Shown here piece by piece: positions 58,571 through 64,000 of a stretch of 64,000 nucleotides of DNA. The translations under genes and the position numbers were made by a program. How positions within the stretch are numbered: the first letter of the stretch is position 1; each line of letters begins with the position of its first letter. Source of the DNA: a virus. The stretch lies in IMG/VR virus record IMGVR_UViG_3300024255_000011, positions 44,851 to 108,850 of that record. The stretch is one strand, 5' to 3'. The notes below the pieces were generated by a model. It saw nothing but the letters and a program-made list of their open reading frames with translations, did not search any database and was not told where the DNA came from.

Positions 58571-58789
58571 TCAGTTGATTTGCTCTGTTACTACATCATA
58601 CACCTTGTTCATTCTGTTTAACTGCTCCTCACAATACTCCACAGAATAATGGCTCTTCTCTCCCTCTGCTGACATCATCACCTTACCCTGGGCATATTGC
58701 TTCTGCTTCTGCCAATACATTACACCTGAATGCACAGCATGTAATAACTCATACAATGATTCTTCTGTTTCAAACATTGGACACCTCAT
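58571..58789 (-). CDS. Hypothetical helical protein (72 aa)
   Basis: A 72-residue protein. The first ATG (58789) overlaps the previous stop as ATGA. A second ATG at 58777 has a better SD (GAGGTG), so the product may start MFETEESLYELLHAVHSGVM. It is helical with several Tyr/Gln and ends NRMNKVYDVVTEQIN. No recognised domain. Confidence 0.65.
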   Translation of the reverse strand: MRCPMFETEESLYELLHAVHSGVMYWQKQKQYAQGKVMMSAEGEKSHYSVEYCEEQLNRMNKVYDVVTEQIN

Positions 58790-58977
58790 TTAATCAGTAA
58801 GTTAAGTAAATGTTTACTCATCTCTCGATAAGCCTTATCATTTAACTCTCCTATCCGATCATCAAGATACTCATTGATGTACACCTCATAAATCCACCTC
58901 AACTCTCCTCCATGATGTGCTAAAATCCAATCATTGAAATCCTCCTTCATCGTTTCTGCCATTACTTGATAATTCAT
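58786..58977 (-). CDS. Hypothetical helical protein (63 aa)
   Basis: A 63-residue protein starting MNYQVMAETMKEDFNDWILA. It has a GGELRWIYEVYINEYLDD segment and a C-terminal amphipathic helix. It overlaps both neighbours by 4 nt, indicating translational coupling. Function unknown. Confidence 0.68.
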   Translation of the reverse strand: MNYQVMAETMKEDFNDWILAHHGGELRWIYEVYINEYLDDRIGELNDKAYREMSKHLLNLLIK

Positions 58978-59231
58978 ACCTTAACATAAGAACGTGAGGT
59001 GGACTGATACATTTCCGGTGTGATTGAATCATACAAGTCATCTAACTGATCTAACTCATCCTGACGTAATTCATACACATCATTAGTCTCAACAAGAATA
59101 CAATTAGGATCGGTTGAACTCAGTAACTTCCATTGATCATAACCCTGAAACACTCTGGTGAAATACGCCTCTGGGTTTCTTACCTCACAGTCTGAATAAA
59201 CCCTGGTCCTGAGTTTGATTTGTTGAGTCAT
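58974..59231 (-). CDS. Hypothetical protein (85 aa)
   Basis: Start placed at ATG 59231 (MTQQIKLRTRVYSDCEVRNP), which follows AAAGGAGAGACC in the cassette leader; the longer frame to 59357 overlaps the upstream gene by 56 nt. Mixed alpha/beta with an acidic middle (YELRQDELDQLDDLYDSI). No recognised domain. It begins the coupled run of four small genes down to 58352. Confidence 0.7.
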   Translation of the reverse strand: MTQQIKLRTRVYSDCEVRNPEAYFTRVFQGYDQWKLLSSTDPNCILVETNDVYELRQDELDQLDDLYDSITPEMYQSTSRSYVKV

Positions 59232-59301
59232 GGTCTCTCCTTTGGTTACCTCCATATTATAACCCACTGGAGTGACCAGTGGGCGGTTTTGTTGTAATTC
59301 G
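59232..59301 (-). promoter_or_regulatory. Repeated intergenic cassette with perfect hairpin
   Basis: On the minus strand: TTACAACAAAACCGCC, a perfect CCCACTGG-N5-CCAGTGGG stem-loop (59263-59283), GTTATAATATGGAGGTAACC and AAAGGAGAG before the ATG at 59231. This is the clearest copy. Confidence 0.7.
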
Positions 59302-59652
59302 TTACCTAACAGTTGGAACGTTAAACCTGCCAGGGGCAACTGATTCCATAATGTCAAACAACTGCCTGCTACGGTGTTGACGACGAATAGCCTGGTTTAC
59401 TGATGGCTCAGCGATTTGAAACTGATACGATAACGCCTCAACATAAGCGTCATAACAATCATCTGGGTCAGTGAGATCATAGTTTACATGATCAGTGCCA
59501 TCGTCCATGAGTACTCCAACCTCACCGTTGTTAACATTAACCCATGTTCCCTGCATGTTATCCTGATAGAAATACCTGCCAGGCATTTCCTCGACATAAC
59601 CATTCTGAACTAACAGATCTGTTAATTGTTGAACGTTCATTTGGTTTCCCAT
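59302..59652 (-). CDS. Hypothetical protein (116 aa)
   Basis: A 116-residue protein, ATG at 59652 with GGAGG six nt upstream; a second ATG (59640) begins MNVQQLTDLLVQNGY. The N-terminal half looks like a small beta domain (GRYFYQDNMQGTWVNVNNGE, VGVLMDDG) and the C-terminal half is basic and helical (QAIRRQHRSRQLFDIMESV). No recognised family. Confidence 0.68.
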   Translation of the reverse strand: MGNQMNVQQLTDLLVQNGYVEEMPGRYFYQDNMQGTWVNVNNGEVGVLMDDGTDHVNYDLTDPDDCYDAYVEALSYQFQIAEPSVNQAIRRQHRSRQLFDIMESVAPGRFNVPTVR

Positions 59653-59718
59653 TTGTTTACCTCCATATTATAAGGCGTTATGGTCCTGATGGGTGGGTTT
59701 TGTTGTAAACCGTTACAA
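59653..59718 (-). promoter_or_regulatory. Repeated intergenic cassette
   Basis: On the minus strand: GTAACGGTTTACAACAAAACCC, CCTTATAATATGGAGGTAAACAA, then ATG at 59652. The flanks are conserved but the central stem-loop is weak in this copy. Confidence 0.55.
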
Positions 59719-59916
59719 TCAATATTCGATTCCTGCCTCATACTCACTACCAAACATCTGTTCTATAAGAGATTCATTCTCAAACAACAATCCATCCTTA
59801 TAATCACGATTCACTTGCTTGATGCTCTCCTCCACTGCCAGTTGCTCTGTCCTCAACCACGCTAATCTGGTGCGTAAGTCCTGTAGTTGTTTGTTACGTT
59901 CAGTGATTGTCATCAT
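59719..59916 (-). CDS. Small coiled-coil protein (65 aa)
   Basis: A 65-residue protein with a long N-terminal coiled coil (ERNKQLQDLRTRLAWLRTEQ) and an acidic tail. Its start (ATGATG) overlaps the stop of the 57-residue gene by 4 nt. No recognised domain; probably an oligomerising early protein. Confidence 0.68.
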   Translation of the reverse strand: MMTITERNKQLQDLRTRLAWLRTEQLAVEESIKQVNRDYKDGLLFENESLIEQMFGSEYEAGIEY

Positions 59917-60086
59917 TTACCCCATGTGTAAGACGCCATAACATTCTGGAATGGTCCTGATTGCTGAAGAACCTCAACTAACCCATACTCCTCACTTAGT
60001 GAGTAACACAGGTCATATGCCTTATCCAAATCATAACATGTGGTTGACTCATGTGGTGCTGAGTAACACTTAACATAATAACTCAT
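59913..60086 (-). CDS. Small hypothetical protein (57 aa)
   Basis: A 57-codon gene, ATG at 60086, with a strong SD (AGGAGG seven nt upstream). The product MSYYVKCYSAPHESTTCYDL continues DKAYDLCYSLSEEYGLVEVL and ends NVMASYTWGK. It is a compact alpha/beta peptide with three Cys. It is translationally coupled to the coiled-coil gene (ATGA). Family not recognised. Confidence 0.75.
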   Translation of the reverse strand: MSYYVKCYSAPHESTTCYDLDKAYDLCYSLSEEYGLVEVLQQSGPFQNVMASYTWGK

Positions 60087-60115
60087 TGAAAATCCTCCTG
60101 GTGTGTTGGTGTGTA

Positions 60116-60394
60116 TCAGTCTTCGATAAGTTCTGCCATTGCCTCGTTCACTTCAACCTGGTTCACTCGCTCATCATCCCATCGAACACCATCACCATCT
60201 GTGGGTTGTCCCATGTCTCTCATCTCATCGATAAAGAACTGATAAGGGTTTAACAGGTCAACTCGTGCTGCTTGTTGTGCTGTCTTATAAAAACCATAGT
60301 CGTTCATCATCCACAGAACAACTGACCATGTCTCACGGTTGGTCCAACCATTGTAGTCTGTGTCTGTGAGTTGTGTCTGATAGGTGGTGGTCAT
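60116..60394 (-). CDS. NGWTNRETW-family phage protein (92 aa)
   Basis: A 92-residue protein containing NGWTNRETWSVVLWMMND (residues 15-32). The NGWxNRETW motif marks a widespread family of small phage proteins of unknown function (DUF7249-type; named from memory). The rest is acidic (DGDGVRWDDERVNQVEVNEA). It sits between the methyltransferase-like gene and the small-gene block and has a cassette leader. Confidence 0.8.
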   Translation of the reverse strand: MTTTYQTQLTDTDYNGWTNRETWSVVLWMMNDYGFYKTAQQAARVDLLNPYQFFIDEMRDMGQPTDGDGVRWDDERVNQVEVNEAMAELIED

Positions 60395-60473
60395 TGGGTG
60401 TCTCCCTTGTTTACCTCCATATCATAACGCCTCAAAGGGTCGCTGCGGGGGTTCTGTTGCAAACCGTTACAGG
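60395..60473 (-). promoter_or_regulatory. Repeated intergenic cassette
   Basis: On the minus strand: GTAACGGTTTGCAACAGAACCC, a GC-rich centre with an imperfect stem, GCGTTATGATATGGAGGTAA and AAGGGAGACACCC before the ATG at 60394. Confidence 0.6.
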
Positions 60474-60875
60474 TCAGACCATGAACGCCTCCAGACCAGT
60501 CGCCTCACCGAACGAATAATCATATAACAACGCATCTTGACACACAATGTGTGGATGAGTGGTGTCAATACCTAACCTGTTACACATTTCAACGTGATTA
60601 TCCTCCATTAATTCTACACCATACAACATATTATCATTGATGTGTGATAACTCATGGTATTTCGATAATTCTGTCTGCAGGGTCAACAGGAAGTTCCCTG
60701 ACCCTGCTGAGGGATCAAGGAATGTGGAAGAGGGATCTTGCAACGTTGATTGTGGTATCTCTGATACCATCTGGTGACACAGTTCCATGGGTGTGAATAC
60801 CTCACCTGTTACCTTGATACGATCATCACTACGCTCAATAGATGATGTGGTTGTGTTGTGTGTGTTCTTATTCAT
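60474..60875 (-). CDS. Methyltransferase-like AdoMet-binding half (133 aa)
   Basis: A 133-residue protein with the start of an N6-adenine methyltransferase: GEVFTP (24-29, the usual lead-in helix), motif I DPSAGSGNF (54-62) with its Gly-rich loop for AdoMet, and the acidic GVEL strand end (86-89). A CQDALLYDY segment follows, where motif III would lie. The protein then stops, without the catalytic [DN]PPY motif IV. The upstream gene supplies NPPY and overlaps by 8 nt. It may be a second subunit of a split enzyme or a decayed gene. The short length favours one of these over a full methylase. Confidence 0.78.
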   Translation of the reverse strand: MNKNTHNTTTSSIERSDDRIKVTGEVFTPMELCHQMVSEIPQSTLQDPSSTFLDPSAGSGNFLLTLQTELSKYHELSHINDNMLYGVELMEDNHVEMCNRLGIDTTHPHIVCQDALLYDYSFGEATGLEAFMV

Positions 60876-61587
60876 AGTTGTTCATGTAAATAGAGATCAA
60901 CTCATTCTTACCAAGAGATGGCACTTGAGTAATCAACGCCTCTTCTCTAAACTGTGGTTCAAGGGCAACTAAACGCTCTTGAACCTTTTTACTACATTTA
61001 ATTAAATGATGTCCAGTGTCAGCGTAATGTTCAAAGTTCTCTGTCTTGACTCTGCCTCCTGGTCCTCCTCCTTTGAGACCAATGAATACATTAGCGTCAT
61101 GTCTCTCATTATAACTAACGAACTCAAGATCAGGATGAGTGGTGAATGTAGAGATCTTATCCCTAAGAGTATCAGTCTTGATCCAACGCTGACGAACAGT
61201 CTTGATGGTCTTACCAAATGTAGTATCGGGCAATGTGACATCCTCAATACAGATAAGATCAAGTCTTACCTTGTTCTGAGATGATGGTTTGCGAATGGAG
61301 ACAGGCATAACCAGTCGAATGTCATCAGACAAGTCAGCACATTTGTTCAGGAATCGGATGGCAAGGTTGCCTCCTGACCCATAAGGTGGGTTACCAATTA
61401 CAACGTCGAATTTCATACCATCAAATTCATCAAGGTTATCTGTAACAGTCACTCCTCTTATTTTAGCAGAATAATGTCCTTTTGTTGAGTCTTCCCATAC
61501 ATAAATGTCTGATGGTGAGATGCCATAAGTTTGGATAAGAGAAAGAGTGGTGTGACCGCTTGGGTCGGCAATAATAAGATATTTCAT
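60868..61587 (-). CDS. N6-adenine DNA methyltransferase-like protein with NPPY (239 aa)
   Basis: A 239-residue protein. It has a degenerate motif I region (IIADPSGHTTLSL, residues 5-17), then FDVVIGNPPYGSGGN with the catalytic NPPY at residues 66-69, typical of N6-adenine methyltransferases. VMPVSIRK follows (motif VI-like), and the C-terminal half may recognise DNA (FGKTIKTVRQRWIK, GLKGGGPGGRVKTE). Compared with complete Eco57I/HsdM-like enzymes it is short, and the canonical GxGxF loop is lacking; the next gene has one. It sits between the GIY-YIG/DEAH gene and the motif I protein. Methylating phage or host DNA is inferred. Confidence 0.8.
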   Translation of the reverse strand: MKYLIIADPSGHTTLSLIQTYGISPSDIYVWEDSTKGHYSAKIRGVTVTDNLDEFDGMKFDVVIGNPPYGSGGNLAIRFLNKCADLSDDIRLVMPVSIRKPSSQNKVRLDLICIEDVTLPDTTFGKTIKTVRQRWIKTDTLRDKISTFTTHPDLEFVSYNERHDANVFIGLKGGGPGGRVKTENFEHYADTGHHLIKCSKKVQERLVALEPQFREEALITQVPSLGKNELISIYMNNYE

Positions 61588-61611
61588 GGGGTTGTCCCTT
61601 GGTTCAATCCT

Positions 61612-61640
61612 AGATTAACACGGAGGCTCCTCCTTGTCAA
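61612..61640 (-). promoter_or_regulatory. Promoter candidate before the methyltransferase
   Basis: A consensus -35 (TTGACA, 61640-61635), a 17-bp spacer and a weak -10 (TAATCT). It overlaps the stop of the helicase gene. The spacer contains GGAG-GAGC-CTCC. Confidence 0.45.
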
Positions 61641-63700
61641 GCAATTAGATCAGAGAGGACAAAGGATGGCATGGTCTGCTGGCTCCCTGTGGAGACCATA
61701 AGACCCTCAAGGGTCTCAGGGGTTGATCCCATGGATGAGACTGTTGTGGAGACCTGTGAGACCCTCCTGGAGAGGGTCTGAGAGGACAGGACACCAGAGG
61801 AGAGGAGAGAGGAGAGGAGACCAGTGTCACCAGTGACAGGAGTGTAAGATTCACAATTCACAACATCCCGGATTGTGGTGATGACATTACCCTTACTGAT
61901 CTCATTAAAGATAACCTCAGGTGTCAGTGACAAATAATACTGAACAGTCTTGATCTTCTGTTGTAACTCTGTCTTCTCTGCTGGCGTCTTATCTGATGTC
62001 CTAACCCTTGCTCCATTACCATTATTTGCCTGATCATTGATCAACAGACTCTTGGTCATTTCCTTGTCAAAGTTCTGGAAGTTGTTGAAGTCAACAGATA
62101 ACAATGATTCAAGATCCATTCCCTGAACACCACCAGTCATAAGACGAACAACAGTGCCAGGGTCAGTGGCAAGAATGTCATTAACCTGTGACTGATCCAT
62201 TGTATCAAATCCTGCATCCCACTCATAAATGGGAACAAACTCAGTGAACTCATACTCAGAGAGTGTGGGGTTGAGATCAGCAGCAAGGGTGAATGTCTCA
62301 CGCAATGACTCAAGAGCACGAGTGGGAACAAAGTCAATCACACGCCAGTTGTGATCACCACTGCCAGCCCTGAAGGCAAACTGTGACCAGAACTGAATTG
62401 ACTTACCCTCACGACAGTTGATAACAGTGTCCCAGAGTGATTGGGTCACACCCAACACATTTGCTGAGAATGTGAGACACAATGACCTGTTATGTTCACG
62501 AACAAACTGATCAATGGAGTCAGCGTCTGATTGTGTGTCACCAGTGACAACCTTTGCTGGGATAATGTGATCAACCAACTGCTGGAACAAGTGACACGCC
62601 TGAACTGAAGGGAGACACATATAAATGTGATTAGACTGATACAACAACCTGTTAGATGGTTTGATCTCTCGGTTAGTGTCAAAGAACTTGGCGATAAACT
62701 CCTTGACCAGGAACTCATCAACAAACTGATCGTTATCAACCAGGAACAGATTCTTCATTGCGTCAGGGTCATCACCATAAACCTCTGAATACTTGTCTGA
62801 CTGATACTTGGCAAGAACAACAGACATTGTGGGGCGGTCAATGATACCTGCCTCAACGTCAATCTGTTCTTGGAAGTAGTCATAAACAAACCTGTTTGAC
62901 TCAGTGGTGTCCCACAACTGATCATAAGCAGTTCCACTTACCTTGAGACATGGAGTGGTGGAGAGTGACTCACGAACCCTGATGAACTGAGATGACTTAT
63001 CACCAATGTGTGCCTCGTCATAAACCAACAGGTCAATGGTGGGCAGGTTGTCTAACTTACGAACCAGACCCTGAACAGTTGACCACAACACAATCTGTTT
63101 GTTGGTTGACTGCCAGTAGGTCAGTTGATCCTGCCAGTTCTTATCAGACAGTGACACAGTAACCATGTTCTCAAACTTATCAAATGTCTTGACATCATTA
63201 ATCCATGATTGTGACGGTGACTTGAAACGAGAGACAATTAAACTGATGTTGTGACGCTTATCAACAATATGTGACAACACCATAACTGATTTACCTGCTC
63301 GACACTTGGCGGCGAGTAAGAACTCAGTGTAGTCAGTGCGTGACTTATCAACAAACTCTTGCTGATAAGGCTTAAGAGTCAGTTGAGTGCGAGTGTTGTT
63401 ATAATATGTGAAGAACTTATATTCAATCATGTTCTCGATAACATCGAGTGTGGTGGTGTGACTGAACCACTCAGCGTATTTACGAATGCCTGGTTGTGTC
63501 TTCAACCAGGCGTGGATCTCAGTGTCAACGATATCAACGTCTTCCCACCAATGGATAAGGTTGAGTTCCTCGCCCCTGGCCTTCAGATAATTATGGAACT
63601 TAGCCCAGTCTCCATCCTTGTGTCGCTCTTCAAATGACCTGGTGGTCTGACCAATCCCAAAGACCTTGTGGTCTTGACTGGCGATAAAATAAATGTTCAT
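61637..63700 (-). CDS. GIY-YIG/T5orf172-type nuclease fused to DEAH-box helicase (687 aa)
   Basis: A 687-residue protein from ATG 63700, with an AAGGAC SD. The track-style start at 63823 would overlap the preceding gene. Residues 1-90 resemble the GIY-YIG T5orf172 domain: IYFI (3-6), KVFGIGQT (12-19), R21, E61-x-H63, EWF (78-80). Residues about 105-480 form a superfamily 2 helicase core: a Q-like LKPYQQEF, Walker A-type CRAGKS (133-138), a DEAH box in VYDEAH (226-231), SGTA motif III (255-258), and a motif VI-like FAFRAGSGD. The C-terminus is Ser-rich. The fusion resembles type III or other restriction subunits combined with a nuclease; no search was possible. With the downstream methyltransferase genes it may form a phage-encoded modification or restriction system. 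Confidence 0.82.
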   Translation of the reverse strand: MNIYFIASQDHKVFGIGQTTRSFEERHKDGDWAKFHNYLKARGEELNLIHWWEDVDIVDTEIHAWLKTQPGIRKYAEWFSHTTTLDVIENMIEYKFFTYYNNTRTQLTLKPYQQEFVDKSRTDYTEFLLAAKCRAGKSVMVLSHIVDKRHNISLIVSRFKSPSQSWINDVKTFDKFENMVTVSLSDKNWQDQLTYWQSTNKQIVLWSTVQGLVRKLDNLPTIDLLVYDEAHIGDKSSQFIRVRESLSTTPCLKVSGTAYDQLWDTTESNRFVYDYFQEQIDVEAGIIDRPTMSVVLAKYQSDKYSEVYGDDPDAMKNLFLVDNDQFVDEFLVKEFIAKFFDTNREIKPSNRLLYQSNHIYMCLPSVQACHLFQQLVDHIIPAKVVTGDTQSDADSIDQFVREHNRSLCLTFSANVLGVTQSLWDTVINCREGKSIQFWSQFAFRAGSGDHNWRVIDFVPTRALESLRETFTLAADLNPTLSEYEFTEFVPIYEWDAGFDTMDQSQVNDILATDPGTVVRLMTGGVQGMDLESLLSVDFNNFQNFDKEMTKSLLINDQANNGNGARVRTSDKTPAEKTELQQKIKTVQYYLSLTPEVIFNEISKGNVITTIRDVVNCESYTPVTGDTGLLSSLLSSGVLSSQTLSRRVSQVSTTVSSMGSTPETLEGLMVSTGSQQTMPSFVLSDLIA

Positions 63701-63770
63701 GGGAGTGTCCTTGGTTACCTCTGTATCATAACACCACACAGGGTCACCGCGTGGGTTCTGTTGTAAACCG
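63701..63770 (-). promoter_or_regulatory. Repeated intergenic cassette
   Basis: On the minus strand: GTAACGGTTTACAACAGAACCC, a CGCGG/GTG-rich centre with weak stem, GTTATGATACAGAGGTAACC and AAGGAC before the helicase ATG. Confidence 0.6.
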
Positions 63771-64000
63771 TTACAATGAACAGAACTCCACCAGTTTATT
63801 CGCAATGGTGCTGGCGTCAACACTGTTTGATGCGGAGAATGCTTCTAACTCATGGGCAATTACTTTAGGTCCAGCACCACTCTCTGTGTAAGACTTAACA
63901 ATGCTCTTGATTTGATCAGTTGTGAGTCCATTAGTTACAAACTGTTCCCATTCATCCGCATCCTCAAACAAATCACCTAACAAACCATCACCCAACTCAC
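63771..64000 (-). CDS. Partial hypothetical protein, C-terminal 76 codons
   Basis: The frame is open to the right edge, so the true start lies outside; an internal TTG at 63995 is not a convincing start. The visible part reads ELGDGLLGDLFEDADEWEQF and then a helix (LTTDQIKSIVKSYTESGAGPKV), a second helix (IAHELEAFSASNSVDASTIAN) and KLVEFCSL. It ends 70 nt before the helicase gene. No recognised domain. Confidence 0.6.
   Translation of the reverse strand, partial: ELGDGLLGDLFEDADEWEQFVTNGLTTDQIKSIVKSYTESGAGPKVIAHELEAFSASNSVDASTIANKLVEFCSL

Overview
The window looks like the late structural region and an adjoining block of small early-type genes of a large T4-like cyanophage (a myovirus of marine picocyanobacteria such as Synechococcus or Prochlorococcus). 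Four things support this. The T4 baseplate order 25-6-7-8 is intact (48683 down to 38629). A large DUF4815-type virion protein and a tail-collar fibre follow. Nearly every structural gene is preceded by a T4-type late promoter, (A/C)TAAATAA. Many small dense genes match the style of cyanomyovirus hyperplastic regions. Every gene I accept is on the minus strand, so the window reads from 64000 down to 1. I saw no tRNA, rRNA, CRISPR array or insertion sequence. The genus assignment is inference, since no search was possible.

Layout in the direction of transcription. (1) 64000-54688 holds small, mostly unknown genes plus a DNA-modification cluster: a GIY-YIG/DEAH helicase fusion, an NPPY methyltransferase and a short methyltransferase-like protein that has motif I but no catalytic motif. 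Many genes here are separated by a repeated intergenic cassette of conserved flank, variable stem-loop, TATAAT/TATGAT box and GGAGG leader. The cassette resembles the promoter/stem-loop (PeSL) cassettes of T4-type phages. Several genes of 45-58 codons sit here. (2) 54687-54398 is a gene-poor boundary with a hairpin, a sigma70-like promoter and poly-T tracts. (3) 54397-48719 holds a Lys-rich protein, a Cys-rich fibre, three related virion proteins and small conserved genes. (4) 48683-38629 is the baseplate: gp25, gp6, a 2062-residue gp7 and gp8. (5) 38606-28623 holds the 2584-residue DUF4815 protein, a coiled-coil peptide, a gp12-like collar fibre and two small virion proteins. (6) 28596-1 is a very expanded adhesin/fibre cluster, including a Cys-paired beta-helix fibre (762 aa), a 2266-residue protein with about 25 disulfide-type repeats, a collagen-like protein, a 3007-residue repeat protein with a membrane-like helix, and more fibres running off the left edge.

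The virion genes seem built from a small kit of exchangeable modules. These are an FPxxP...W N-terminal motif, an LP...D N-terminal motif, a GDLWxD...Y...W module of about 45 residues (also inserted in gp7), GDxMTGxL and DV...G..L.W fibre motifs, C-terminal heptad coiled coils, and the four-Cys CPxGxxCxxGxC repeat shared by three proteins. I infer that they form an unusually large baseplate-attached adsorption apparatus. The strongest candidates for something undescribed are this disulfide-type fibre architecture and the phage-borne helicase/nuclease plus two-part methyltransferase cluster.
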